Shown here piece by piece: positions 49,388 through 60,409 of a DNA stretch of 64,000 nucleotides (positions within the stretch are counted from its first letter, which is position 1; every line of letters begins with the position of its first letter). The stretch comes from Euglena gracilis (lineage: Eukaryota > Euglenida > Euglenophyceae > Euglenales). The stretch spans positions 1,110,504 through 1,174,503 of the forward strand of contig CP154957.1 of the NCBI GenBank assembly GCA_039621445.1. Reading direction: 5' to 3'. The notes below the pieces were generated by a model, which made no database searches, was not told the origin of the DNA, and worked only from the letters and a program-made list of their open reading frames with translations. The position numbers were made by a program, and so were the translations under genes.

Positions 49388-50088
49388 CCATTCCCTTGGG
49401 CAGGGTTCAAGATGGAGGGTGTCCTCGCTTCAGGTGGGGATGTCCCCCCCTGCCCCTCCCCCTTCACGGCCACTGTGAACAAGCGCTGGCCACTCAGGAC
49501 AAAATGGCTCAAAACCAATGAATTTTGTCCAAAACCCGTAAGAAATCTGGCGCTTTTGGCACTGGGAGGGCCAATGTTGGTTGACCTTGGCGACCCGGGG
49601 GGGGGGGTCAAGGGCCAAAACCAGTTAGTCTCCCCCCCGGGTTGGACACGCCTTTTGAGCAATGGTAAGAGCAGGCCCAGGGAGATATTCCGGTCCGGAA
49701 TAAACCGGAATAAACCGGAATAACCAGAATAAAAGTGTCAGCCAATGGCTTGAAAATTTGCAAGGCACAAAGGCAACGAAGGTGTAGTATGATATATTTT
49801 CAGGTTTCAAAATCGCAAGAGCAGCAAAAGAGCGCAAGCGTAGCACAATCGCCACTTGATATCAGGAGCAGACCTTCATTTTGTCTGTTTCCCACCTCGG
49901 TTGAATGCACTTTTTGTTTGGAGTTTATCCCAACTTGTGGGGCTGTACTTAGTGAATGTTTGTCCTTGAGTTCTTTACAAACGGACATGAACCAGGACAA
50001 TATCAACGCTGATATCTTGAGGGCAGAGATCCCGTTGGACAAAGCGAATCATCTTTCAATCAAGGGGTAATAACACTCTCAGGTGGCC

Positions 50089-51077
50089 CAACTCGGACGT
50101 AGGTTTTGATTTTTGCATTGCATTTTAGCGCAACGTTACATTCTTTTTGAAACCCGGCGGTCAACCCACGCTTTTGGCCCTCTGGTTCCGTGGGGACCCT
50201 CCACGGTGGCATGTCCATCATTTGCAGTTGTTGGGTGAACAGGAAACAGGCATTTTTAATCTTTTTAAGCCTGTGCTTAAAAAAGGTTCAAAACCCCAGG
50301 TTTGAACGCGGGACACGTTTCAGCGCAACAGCTGTTGCACGCTATTTTAGAATTTTGAAATTGTATTTCTATGCGCTGTGGCGCAATATAACTCTGAAAT
50401 TTGCATTCTACATGAGCATGCCCGATTCGCACATGCGCAATGAAAACACATCTTGACATATATGTTGTTATTATTGCGTGATCAAGTGATGAAGTGGGCA
50501 ACGATCCCCCACATTTAGAATTGCAAAAAAAATTAAAAACATTGCGCCAAAGCGCAATGCGGTTTATTTTTTGTAATGAATAAAAAATTTTGCGCCATGG
50601 CGCAACTGCGCAATGGAGTTCCCTCGTTTCATTTCCCGGCGCTTTGGGGTCATGCACACTGGGCCTGGGGAGCCCTGTGCCCGTACATCGCAGAGTTCTA
50701 AGTCGTTATTTTCATCCCCAGGCCCGGGGAATCCAAAATATCGTTAGATGGGGCTTTTTAAGGGCTTCAATTTAGGTCTTGAACATACTTTTGATTCCCC
50801 ATCATTTTTCAGAAATTTCAGAAAAATTGACCTTTTGACCCAAAAAAACGGCCGAAATTTTCGGCGACCGAAAACTGGAGGTAGGGGGGGGGGGTCCCCC
50901 TGGTTTTGGAAGGGGGGTCCCCCACCCCCAGAGATTCCCACACAACCCTGGGGTTGGGAGACATTTCGGACTGCCCTCAACCTCAGGATTCGGTGTTCGG
51001 AAACAAAACTTTTTTGCAAGGTTGCGCGCCGGCGCAATTTTCGACTTTCAAAGCCAAGTGCGAGTTAGGCTGCTTAA
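50089..51077. repeat. Family T element, near full length
   Basis: It begins AGGTGGCCCAACTCGGACGT and ends AAGTGCGAGTTAGGCTGCTT, its inverse. The interior contains GCGCAA/TTGCGC inverted words (50320-50620), including TTTTGCGCCATGGCGCAAC, and a segment (50740-50860) shared with 6990-7065. Confidence 0.6.
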
Positions 51078-51329
51078 AACAATCAGCGGGACAGTTTTGG
51101 GAAGAAAAAAGACAGCAGTTCCAGGGACCTGCCTCAAGAGAAAAACCCGAGCACCAATCTTCATCCGCTTGTTTTTCCCGAAAAGGCCGGGGTCTGCTGT
51201 GGTGTGCAGACCCGCATCACCAAGTGCAAAGTGACCATTTGAATGGGCTGGGACACCGCCGAATGCATCCCGATTTCTCGGGTGAGCGCCTCGGCCCAAT
51301 TGTACTTCAAAATAATCCTACCCGCGCCC

Positions 51330-51535
51330 CCCCCCCCCGGGCAATCGACGCCCCCGGGCAATTGACGCCCCTGGGCAATTGACGCCCCCGGGCAATTGAC
51401 GCCCCCGGGCAATTGACACCCCCGGGCAATTGACGCCCCCGGGCAATTGACGCCCCCGGGCAATTGTCACCCTGGGAAATTGTCACCCCTCCTCTGTGCT
51501 GCCAATTTGTCGCGCGACAATTGCCCGGGGGGGGG
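51330..51535. repeat. 17-bp minisatellite closed by a hairpin
   Basis: About eight units of GGGCAATTGACGCCCCC. The left CCCGGGCAATCGACG and right CGCGACAATTGCCCGGG are inverted, so the array can fold back. Confidence 0.85.
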
Positions 51536-51775
51536 GGGGGGGCGGGTAAGTCCATTCAGACAGAAACTGACCGGAATAAACCGGAATAAATTCCGGAATA
51601 AACCGGAATAAAACCCCGGAATAATTTTTTTGGCCGACCGGAATATCTCCCGGCCCCTGGTAAGAGTCGGAATGATTATTTCCCCTCTCCTCTGTCTTCT
51701 CTCCCATGCCTGTGTTTTGCATATGCACACCATTTCGACTTGTTTCTTGTTATTTTTTGTTGAAGTGCCGTTTTT

Positions 51776-51830
51776 TTTTGCAGTTTTTTGCAGTTTTTTG
51801 CAGTTTTTTGCAGTGCAGTTTTTGACTGGC
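51776..51830. repeat. 11-bp tandem repeat GCAGTTTTTTG
   Basis: Three to four units of GCAGTTTTTTG, then partial units. Confidence 0.85.
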
Positions 51831-51899
51831 CCACGTGCAGTTTTTTCCCCCCTGCCGGAGGCTGGCCCCCCCCCCCCCCCGTGGAGATCCTTAAGGAAA

Positions 51900-52260
51900 C
51901 CCCCGACTGCCACAATCAACAATTCCAACAACTTGTGGCAAACCCCAACAACTCGCACCAAACGGCGCCACACCCGGGGAGTGCCCAAACCCCGGCACGG
52001 CCACCCACACTCCAAACCGGCTTTGGACGCGCAGGGCTGGGGCTCACGGTCCCCCCCCCCAGCCTCCCTGCCCGCGGCAGCAACCGCGCCACCGTCACGG
52101 TCGCCAACAGCCCCGTCGCCAACCACTTCCCCGGGGGCCGGGGAGAGACCCAGCCTCGGCGCAGTCCCACCCCCAGACCATCCCCCCAGTCTGTCTCTTC
52201 TCCTCTCCGGACTTGTTGCAGGGGAGGGGGGGTGGGTGGCCCCACGTGGGGGGAGGGGTC
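51900..52260 (+). CDS. GC-rich possible exon, frame undecided
   Basis: One frame reads GFGRAGLGLTVPPPSLPARG and then NRATVTVANSPVANHFPG. Another reads Pro/Ser-rich sequence. Both are open, and neither has clear splice sites. It could be a coding low-complexity segment or GC-rich spacer. Confidence 0.25.
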
Positions 52261-54490
52261 CCAGGCCGGAGCCTTTGGTATGGGTTTCGGCGCGAAGCAC
52301 CGAAATTTTTTTGGGGAAATGACATTAGACGGCCCAATTTTGGGACCCCCCCCCCGGGGGGATTCCCAGGACCCCTTGGCTGCGTGGGTGGGTGGGTTAG
52401 TCGAGGCTTGTCCAAGACCAGCGCTCATTTTGCACGACTCTCAGCACCCTGGGGAAATGGAAAACCAGAATTGGCTCTTTTGAATTAAAAGTGGGGAATG
52501 TTTCTGTTCTATGCATCGAATATGAATGTCACCATGTAAGCAGTTGTCTGAACCCGACTTGTAAATAGTTACATATTTGGCATATCAAATGCACTCCATT
52601 TTTACAGGTACCCATGACCGCCCAATAATGAAACCCCCTGTTTTTATTATTCAGACACCCAGGTTTGTGTTCCAGGATTCTGGTGGGTTTAAATTTTGGG
52701 CAATATTTTCAAAACCAAAATCTGCCCAAAAATGTTCTGCCAGGCCCTCTGTTTTGGCATTTGTTTAGAATTTCCTGCACAATGAATCATCCTTTTTTTG
52801 ACGCATTTCCTGACCAAATTTCGGCCATTTTCGGGATTCTTTGCAATATTTGTTGTGTCTTTGCCTCCTTGCCTCCTTTGTCCTTTGCCCTTGTCCCCTG
52901 CAGCCGAAGTTGCTCCTCCGGGATTGTTAATAATTTGGGGGTTATTTGATCAAATCAAAGAGACAAGACATCATTCCATACTTTGAATGTGAAGCTTTCA
53001 TAAAACCATGGAGGGTTTATTTCGGCGTCTGAGAAATCTTAAAAATTGGTGCCGCTGGAAAAATGGGGAATGAGGGGGGGGGTGAGTGATCTCCTGTTCC
53101 ACCCACCAAAATGAGAGTAGGGGCACACCCACCATTGACCGGAGGGGTGGGCAGGGATAGATGGGAAGCTTTTCGGTTTGGAGGTTAGGTGGTGGGGGGG
53201 GTCCAGATGGGGGCTTCCCATAAATCCTGGGGCCCCTCCCCCTGCTCTGACATTGAACTTTGCCCCTGGTGGGCGGGGGTGGATGATCGAGGGGGGGGGG
53301 GGAACCCTGTCTTAACAGTGGCACAGCCAAAGTGGCAAAGTTTCCATCCGGTGGGAAGCACCAGGCCAAAAAAAAACCCAAATTGACTTTAAATGTGATT
53401 TTGGGTCCTCAGTTTGACAAAATTCTTTTTCGCCGTTTGTTTTCCAGCAAAATTCTGGAGGTCACATTTTTTGAAACAAATTTCTCAAACTCGTCGCCTA
53501 AATCTGCCATAAAGCATTTAGCTTTTTTTTTGGAGTTTTCCCTTTCTTGTGCCGGTCGCACAGTCCAATGGGCAGTTCTGTGGAGGAGGTGGTTTCATAA
53601 TTCATTCTCAAATCAAACCCCGAGTTTTGTATTTTTGGGGTTTATTTGGGTGGTGGTCTGGCCAAACAAGAGGGCACAGACCCCAAATCGCTTGTATTTT
53701 CACTCCTGTGGGAGACCCCCGACAAATGTGCAGTATGGCAAACCTACTCGAGGTACAGGGGTAGGGTTAACGCTATTCCTTGAAAACAGGATTGGTACTT
53801 GGAAATTCGGAAAGCTTAGGGCTCGGCTTCAGGCCGTTCAAATTAGTCCGAAATCAGGCCTGAATTGGACCTAACTTCAGCCTGACGGCGTGATCTTAAT
53901 CTGGTCCCTTTCTTAATGATAGATATAACCCCTAACCCCACACCTAAATCATCAGAAACAACAGCAACAACAACAATATATCACTCAAAGATGCAAATTT
54001 AGAAGCTCACTGGGATGCAGATTTTTCTGCTGAAGAGGAATTATATTTTTTCGAGTCCCCTGGAGAAAAATTTTCAGGATGCAACATTATACATAGTGCA
54101 GCATCGCACATGTTTTGGACAACCATTCACAATTTTCCTCCCACCAAAAAATATAAAGATACCAAGAAATAAGATAAACACCAGAAATATAAAGAACATA
54201 ATCAAAACAGCAAAGAAACAACGAGAACCATGCAAAAATGCAAATTCAAACCATGCAAAACCATGCAAAATTTAAAGAATTTGATTATTTTGATGCATAA
54301 TTGGGAATTTGCTGATTCCAAAAAAAACTCAATTATTGGCCAAAAATTCCAAAAAATGAGAAAAGATGGACCAAATATTTCGTCTCGGAGGAAAATTGGG
54401 TCCGAAAAGCAAAATTTTTCTGACTTGAAAACGTTTCCCAGAAGCAGCCTGCAAGGCACCGGGGGAAAAAAGACGAAATACAAACAAGCA
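52261..54490. other. No firmly supported gene
   Basis: The hairpin CGGCGCGAAGCACCG lies at 52288-52302 within G/C-run debris. A plus frame of 180 codons (53332-53874, beginning MAKFPSGGKHQAKKKPKL) has no recognised domain or codon bias and may be chance. Confidence 0.35.
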
Positions 54491-54491
54491 C

Positions 54492-54493
54492 AA

Positions 54494-54526
<33 letters not shown>

Positions 54527-54527
54527 T

Positions 54528-54570
<43 letters not shown>

Positions 54571-54572
54571 GA
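54492..54572. repeat. (CAA)n microsatellite
   Basis: About 26 CAA/ACA units with ATC and ATA interruptions. Confidence 0.95.
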
Positions 54573-55076
54573 ACAACACAGACGAAACGCCTAAAAAAAA
54601 TGTGGGTCGTCTTTTGCGGCTGGGCAACGACTGGAACTGATCACCAGGGAACTACATTTGCACCCGTCGAATTAGATATAAAAAAAATCAAAATTGCAAA
54701 AATGCCCGAAAAAGCTGCCAATTGTGCAAAATTGATTTTTTGACCGGACCGGCCCTTTTCCGACCCATTTGCTACCATTTTCTCCCATTTTGACCCATTT
54801 TTTTTTTGCGCAGTGAAAGCAAAAATGTGTTACCATCCAGCCGCCCGAAGAAAATGGCTGAAAATCGTTGAAATTTGTTGATGGGGGGAGGGGAATCCGA
54901 GTGTGGAACCCAAATGTCCAACGACCAACCCCCGGTCGGAGGACAGCATTTTGGAGGTTTGGCCAATTTTTACGGCCCAAAATCGGCCTAAGATCGACGA
55001 AAATGCTTTTTTTGGACACTTGTTGGACAAATAAGTTGTAAAAATAACCAGAAAAAATTTTGGCATGTGCCGGAAG

Positions 55077-55356
55077 CAGAGGTTTTTTTAGTCTTGGACC
55101 CCGGGGGGTAGGGTGGGTGGGTCCGGCTGCCCCCCCCCCCTTGGGGGTTCCCCGGAGGGGGGTGGGATATACTTTTCGGCGCCTAAGGCGCGAAAATTTT
55201 TGAAAAATGCTAGCATTTTTAGCATTTTTTATTATGTTTGGTCATTTTCGGGGAATTGTGAGTGGGTCCCCTGGGAACCCCCCCCCCCGGGGGGCGGGCC
55301 CCCCAGGGGGTGGGTGGGTGGGTGGGTGGGGGGACCCAGTCTTAAAGAAACCCCTG
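55077..55356. mobile_element. Family V element copy 3
   Basis: It starts CAGAGGTTTTTTTAGTCTTG and ends CAGTCTTAAAGAAACCCCTG. It carries GTGGGATAT and the hairpin CGGCGCCTAAGGCGCG (55187-55202). No matching 8-bp flanks. Confidence 0.7.
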
Positions 55357-55549
55357 GCAAAATTTCGACCATTTTGAGCGGTCCGAGCTTTTTTTTTTTT
55401 ATTTGGATCCCTTGTCCAACGACCCCCCCCCCCAGTCGGAGGACAAAGGTTGGGGGGGGTAGGGCCGTTACACAAACGTTTGCGACCGATCCAGCCGCCC
55501 CCAGTATGGCCGGCCGCCCCCCACGTGGGTCTCCCCGTCAACAACGCAG

Positions 55550-55648
55550 TGTGAGGGGCTGCAGCCCGTCACGGCCAAATGCATCCCCGACGGCTACGAG
55601 CGCCTGTGCCAGCCCATGCTGAACAAACTTCTGCTGGATCCCGGCTGA
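55550..55648 (+). CDS. Terminal exon of an unrecognised protein
   Basis: After GTCAACAACGCAG the frame reads CEGLQPVTAKCIPDGYERLC, then QPMLNKLLLDPG, and TGA at 55646-55648. Third positions are almost all G/C. The frame is also open upstream, through PPTWVSPSTTQ, so the acceptor is a choice. Four Cys/Pro-spaced residues are visible but no known motif. Upstream exons were not found; a family V element lies 195 bp upstream. Confidence 0.5.
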   Translation, partial: CEGLQPVTAKCIPDGYERLCQPMLNKLLLDPG

Positions 55649-55790
55649 GCATGTGCTCCTCCGCGTCAATTCTGTTTGATACCACCCTGTGCCCAACGAA
55701 CACCAGCGGTGATGCGAGGCTGCCTTTCTATAAATTGTCGGCCTGATGTGGGGGGGATTGAGGGGGTGTACAAAGGGTGACAAAAATCCA

Positions 55791-55794
<4 letters not shown>

Positions 55795-55846
<52 letters not shown>
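55795..55846. repeat. (TA)n microsatellite
   Basis: A pure AT run of about 50 bp, flanked on the right by ATGTGTATATG-like words. Confidence 0.95.
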
Positions 55847-55850
<4 letters not shown>

Positions 55851-56128
55851 CATATGTCCATATGTGCATATGTGGTGTGTGCATGTGTATGCGTATATGT
55901 ATGTGTACCTCTGTGTATATGTATATGTATATGTATATGTAAATGTATATGTGTATATGTGCATGAGTATTCATCCGTTTGCACATACGTACCTCCCCCC
56001 CCCCCTTGTCCAACTACCGGGCTTACCCAACGACCACCCCCCCCCCCGGTTAGAGACGATCTTTTCGTATACGATCTTGTGGAAATGAGACTTGATAATG
56101 TCCTTGCTTTTGATTTTGTCCTTTGCAG

Positions 56129-56242
56129 CTTCTCCGACTTCTGTGATGAACCACCACCCAATGGGTTGTTGTGTTCTCTATCGTCGCTCAAATGGTGACC
56201 TTGCAGAAGGCATCGTTGTGGGCCCCTCCCGGTACGGTGATG
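56129..56242 (+). CDS. Exon of an unrecognised protein
   Basis: A strong acceptor (TTTTGTCCTTTGCAG) is followed, phase 1, by SPTSVMNHHPMGCCVLYRRS and then NGDLAEGIVVGPSRYGDG. Donors at 56237 (GTGATGG) or 56243 (GTCAAG) both give phase 1. Another frame reads DEPPPNGLL, a phrase also found in the 56409 segment. The VLYRRSNGDLAEGIVVG stretch looks like a small beta-barrel, but this is a guess. Confidence 0.45.
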
Positions 56243-56408
56243 GTCAAGCACCTATAGTAAAAATGGCCGAAAATGGCCGAAAATGGCCGAAAATGGCCGA
56301 AAATGAGAAAAAATTTGTTGCCATTATTTTTCGAGTTTTTTTTTGCCTAACAGTTTCTTTTTCCCTGAGGGGCAATTTCCAGTACGACTGATTCTTGTCT
56401 CTGTACAG

Positions 56409-56525
56409 CCTCTCTTCTCCTGCCATTATGCCTGGCCGTGCAGCACATGCTGCTCAAAGAACCACCTCCAAATGGGTTATTTGGGCCAAAGCGGAAGGTT
56501 TTGATGACATTTCAGAAAATTTTGG
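56409..56525 (+). CDS. Possible exon, frame undecided
   Basis: A TTCTTGTCTCTGTACAG acceptor leads either to SLSSPAIMPGRAAHAAQRTT or, in phase 1, to LAVQHMLLKEPPPNGLFGPK. The latter shares EPPPNGL with the previous exon segment in one frame and its DNA is similar, suggesting a local duplication. It runs directly into the repeat at 56540. Confidence 0.35.
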
Positions 56526-56539
56526 TGACAAGGGCGATT

Positions 56540-56735
56540 TTGCGCCATTTCGGGTGATTTTGGGTTATTTTTCACAATTTTTTGTGGACATTGCTGGCGT
56601 TTTTAGGCAATTTTAGGTCATTTGAAGCCATTTTAGGTCATTTTGGTTGCTTTTTGGGGCTTTTTGTGGTCAATTTTGGGTTTTTTGTGGTCATTTTGCT
56701 GGGTTGGGAACCAATGCATGAGATTGGCTATTGTC
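56540..56735. repeat. Diverged third copy of the duplication's left part
   Basis: GATTTTGGGTTATTTTTCAC, TTTTGTGGACATTGCTGGCG and TTTTGGGGCTTTTTGTGG follow the order found at 26425-26560 and 29035-29165. The hairpin GGCGCGAAGCGCC (56737-56749) follows. Confidence 0.65.
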
Positions 56736-56997
56736 AGGCGCGAAGCGCCAAAAATTTCCAGCGAGACGCGCCGGAAATTCTCCCCCCCCCCCTTGTCTAA
56801 CGATCACCCCCCCCTGGTCAGAGACGATCATTGGCCATTTTAACGACCGCCCCCCCCCCCCGGTCAGATACGAATATTAGCGGTCGTTGGACAAGGGGGG
56901 GGGAGATATGATGGGATGCATTCATTTGCGTATATGCATATCGCTGGATGGATGGATGAGCACAACGGTGTTCCATACATTCCTCCATGTTCAGGTG

Positions 56998-57396
56998 TTT
57001 AAACCCCACCCCCCACTTATAAACCCCCCCCACTTATAAACCCCCACTTATAAACCCCCCCTCGGGCCGACCAACCAAACCAGATCCTATAAAACCCCCC
57101 CAGGAAGAAAAATGGAAACCGCCGGGGACGATTTTTCCGGCCCCAAACCACCCAAAAACTGGTTTTTGGCAATTTTTTTTGAGTCCAACCATCATCAAAA
57201 TGCCATTTTTGACCAAATTTGCCGAAGATTGCCAATTTGGGGGGGGGGGTTTCGGGGTCATTTTGGGGGGGTCGGATTTTCACCAACAATTCCGGATCCT
57301 ATAAACCCCCCCCCCACTTATAAACCCCCCCCTTCGACCGACCAACCAAACCGGATCCTATAAACCCCGGGGGGTTTATAAGTGGGGGGGGGGGTT
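56998..57396. mobile_element. Family W TIR element copy 1
   Basis: It begins TTTAAACCCCACCCCCCACT TATAAACCCC and ends with the palindrome CCTATAAACCCCGGGGGGTT TATAAGTGGGG. It is collinear with 61248-61637: GACCAACCAAACCGGATCC, GAAAAATGGAAAC, GCCGGGGACGATTTTTCGG-like. No coding capacity. TSD not resolved. Confidence 0.75.
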
Positions 57397-57407
57397 ACAC
57401 TGCCCAC

Positions 57408-57585
57408 ATGCTCAGTGCCAACACCTTCACCGACCGCCTTGGACCAAGACTGGGCACCATCCTCCAGAACGGGGTGCAGTTTTTGGTCCGGGACCCTGCG
57501 GTGGCATATCAGGCGCGTCGCCCTGGAATTTCCATCACTGTGTTTTTTAAAAGCTGGCAGTCCAACGTGAAAGTGCAAAAGCAAG
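57408..57585 (+). CDS. Exon of an unrecognised protein
   Basis: The frame reads MLSANTFTDRLGPRLGTILQ, NGVQFLVRDPAVAYQARRPG and ISITVFFKSWQSNVKVQKQ. It ends at a strong CAAG|GTATGC donor, phase 1. The ATG at 57408 may be internal. The 5' side is immediately occupied by family W (12 bp away), so the element may have inserted at the exon edge. No known domain. Confidence 0.5.
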
Positions 57586-58140
57586 GTATGCGGATGGAAT
57601 CGGCGGAAAAGTCCCGGAGCGTGGAAAATCAGCCTTTCCTAGCCCGCCACTTCTGTCCACCATTTTCGACCCCTTCGTCACATTTCCGTTCTTGGATTCC
57701 CGCAAATTTTCAATTCGTCCCCCCCCCGAAAGTTTCATTAGTTTCATTTCATTAGTTTGCATTAGTTTATATCCCAAAAAAATTTAAATAAAAAAATTCC
57801 AATAAATTCTAAATAGAAATAAATGAAAATTCTAAATAAAAAATGCCAAATAGATTTCGTTGTGTCTCATCTTTTCCGGACAATTTTCCCCCATTTTCTG
57901 GGAAGGTGCAGAGGCGGGGGGTTGCCATGGAAGGCTGCATCATTTTGGGTTGGCCGCGGCCGACCGCCCCCAACCAAGCTGCTTCACCTCAACTGATTGG
58001 TTGGATTGCGGTCGGCCTCAACCAACAGATATTCACCCTGGTTGGATCGCTTTCAACCAATTATTGCACCAATCAAACGTTGACGAAGGAATAGGGTTGG
58101 GGTATTCTGCTCAATGTTGATCAGTGTGGACAAAAATTAT

Positions 58141-58470
58141 GGGAGACAAGAATTACAGGAAAAATAGTGCGGGGAAAAAATATGGGAGATTTTTTTGAAA
58201 AAAAATTGGAAATCCAAAATTTCAGGGAAAATGGTGGTAATCTTTTTCAGTTGTAATGAATTATTTTTGGCAAAGAAGTCAACTCAAAAGTCCAAAAACT
58301 GGTCAAAATGCAATTCTGGTGGCGTTTTTTTTTGGCAATTTTCATTTCAAAATAAACCCCAAGGATTGGCATTTCAAAACCCCATATTTTTGTGGTTGCT
58401 CCCCCAAAGTGCAGAGGGCAGGTACACTGCACAAAATTGGGGGGGGGGGGATATGGGGAAATTCAAGTGG
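58141..58470. repeat. Interspersed repeat family N, copy 2
   Basis: Collinear with 1785-2190, as described there. It differs by many substitutions and a G run at 58440-58450. Confidence 0.5.
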
Positions 58471-58620
58471 TTTTCCATGTTTTTTGCTTCCTGTATTTTT
58501 TGTCCATGTTGTAAATTGGCTCTCCAAGGTGCACAGCGGACCCGAAGAGGCTACTGGGGGTGAGAACTAGCTGAGTCTCTGTGGTTGGCTCTTGAAAGCT
58601 CGGTGTGAGATGCTCTAGAC

Positions 58621-58790
58621 CACCCCTAATAGAAGCGCGGGGTCGCTACGAGCACAGGTCCAAATAAAAGCACACACCCCGCCACCAAAGGCGGGTCCAC
58701 TACCAGCATTTTTCGATGGAATTTCTGAAGAATAGCAACAAAAATCAGGCAATCGGGTCCAAATAGAACCGCCCCCATTCCCAGAGGCTG
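58621..58790. mobile_element. Family Y copy 3 (partial)
   Basis: TAATAGAAGCGCGGGGTCGC, TACGAGCACAGG, TCCAAATAAAAGCACACACC and GGGTCCAAATAGAA follow family Y order. It shows the empty sites for the Z and H insertions in copy 2. The right end is replaced by family V sequence. Confidence 0.7.
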
Positions 58791-58975
58791 GCACCGAAAA
58801 TTTTGAAAGGTGCTATTTTTAGAATTTTTGGCCTTTTTCGGGCAAACATGGGTGGGTCCCCCGGGACCCCCCCCCTCCCCCGGGGGGCCCCACCCCAGGG
58901 GGTGGGTGGGTGGGTGCCGACCCCCTCCCCCCCTCCCCCCCCCCGGTCTTAAAAAAAACCCTGCCTCTGTCCTCG
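58791..58975. repeat. Family V 3' fragment
   Basis: GGCACCGAAAATTTTGAAA, TGGGTCCCCCGGGACC and CCGGTCTTAAAAAAAACCCTG match the right half of family V. Confidence 0.6.
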
Positions 58976-60110
58976 CTGACCTGTCCTCATAGGGACCTGT
59001 CTTCTGATGGTTTTTTTGAGAATTTTCTGCCTGGGTTGGAGAAGATTGGAACATGTTTTCAGGCTTCCAGTGACAAATTGTGGGGAAAGCATTTTGTTCT
59101 TTTCCAGTTTGTCCCTCACCAGAAGTAAAAAAGGTCATCTTTTTTTCCCCTGACCTGGTGGGAAACTGTCCTCCACCCCTGTACCTGCTGGCCTGTCTTT
59201 ATGGGGGGACCTGTTTCCTAACTCTGCACTCGCTGATTGTCTGGAGAAACTTTCCCGGGAAACCCCCCTTCCCTTTTGAGTGCTCGGCGCCCATTTGGGC
59301 GCCCAAACGGTGTGCAGTACCCAAATAAGTGTGCACCCCACAGGACCTGAAAGTGAAGTCCAAAAAAAGTGCGCACCCCCCTCAGAGGCTCTTTTCACTG
59401 CTCGCTTTTGGGTGGTGCCCAAATTTGTGTCATACCCAAAATTACAGTCCAATGATGTGCCCACCCCGTGCATTTAAATGGGGGAGTTAGTTGATTCTGT
59501 TTCCTGATGCTTCTCATCTATACAGGAATGTAACCATAGAGGCAGCTAAGTGAACCCGACATGTCAAAAGATGCATCTTGTGTTGCATATCAAATACAGG
59601 TGCCATAACCCCCCCCCCGATGAAACTCCCTGTTTTATCATTCAGACTTGATTCTGCCACAACCACCACAGCCTCACAACATGCCGTGTAAGCATTGTGC
59701 GTAAACACCCCACAGTTTTCACCACTACATATTCTTTACGCATATTCCCTGTTCCAGCAAACCTTTCTTACAGCAAGCACAGACCCAGAATGGGATGCAA
59801 CGCAAATGCCATCAATTTTCAGGCAGTAAGTTTACAGGAATCCAGAAATTCATTACGTGGTTGGAACTCCAGGGAAGAGGGTACAAGGTGTAGGCGTACT
59901 CAAGCTGTCAAGGGTGAGAGGGGTGCAGTGTTCTTTCAGAGGAACCGAAAAAGGCAAGTGTAACCCCAAAAAGAAAATCGGACGAATTTGGGGATCTTTC
60001 AAGTCGCAGAATGGCGGGCTCAGCTCTTGGAAATAGGTTGTATTTGTGTGTCGTTGGAATTTCTGTCATGTTTTTTTTTGCAGGACGTCTTTCTGGGGAC
60101 TCTGTTGTTT
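58976..60110. other. No supported gene
   Basis: GACCTGTC and GAAACTGTCC words near 58978-59210 resemble the 20180 repeat. No splice-supported exon was recognised. Confidence 0.35.
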
Positions 60111-60277
60111 CCACACACACACGCGCGCACGCACGCACGCACGCACGCACACAGACCACACACTCACTCACTCACGCACACACACACACACTCACTCACT
60201 CACTCACTCATTCACTCACTCACTCACTCACTCATTCACTCACTCACTCACTCACTCACTCACTCACTCATTCACAT
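60111..60277. repeat. (CACG)n/(CACT)n microsatellite
   Basis: CA and CGCA units are followed by about 25 CACT/CATT units. It ends just before a possible exon at 60306. Confidence 0.95.
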
Positions 60278-60305
60278 CCCATTCACGGCCTCTCCCACCA
60301 CCCAG

Positions 60306-60407
60306 CAGACCCCCGCCAATGACGCTATCCAGAGCCGGGTTGTGGTGGACCCTGCCTTGATCACGCAAAGGGCTGTTTTCGCTGTTTTTGTTGTTGTTTT
60401 GGGTTAG
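60306..60407 (+). CDS. Possible terminal exon
   Basis: CTCCCACCACCCAG precedes QTPANDAIQSRVVVDPALIT, then QRAVFAVFVVVLG and a TAG stop. The first part has coding-like codon use; the end is TTTTTG-rich. Phase 0. Confidence 0.3.
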   Translation, partial: QTPANDAIQSRVVVDPALITQRAVFAVFVVVLG

Positions 60408-60409
60408 GA

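Larger units (their letters stand above)
49672..51658. mobile_element. 2.0-kb TIR element with GGTAAGAG duplication
   Basis: The left end CAGGCCCAGGGAGATATTCC and the right end GGAATATCTCCCGGCCCCT are inverted. CCGGAATAAA repeats lie next to both ends. GGTAAGAG occurs at 49664-49671 and 51659-51666. Inside are a family T element (50089-51077), a GGGCAATTGACGCCCCC minisatellite, and a 111-codon frame (49735-50070) of unknown meaning. No transposase is recognised. Confidence 0.75.
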
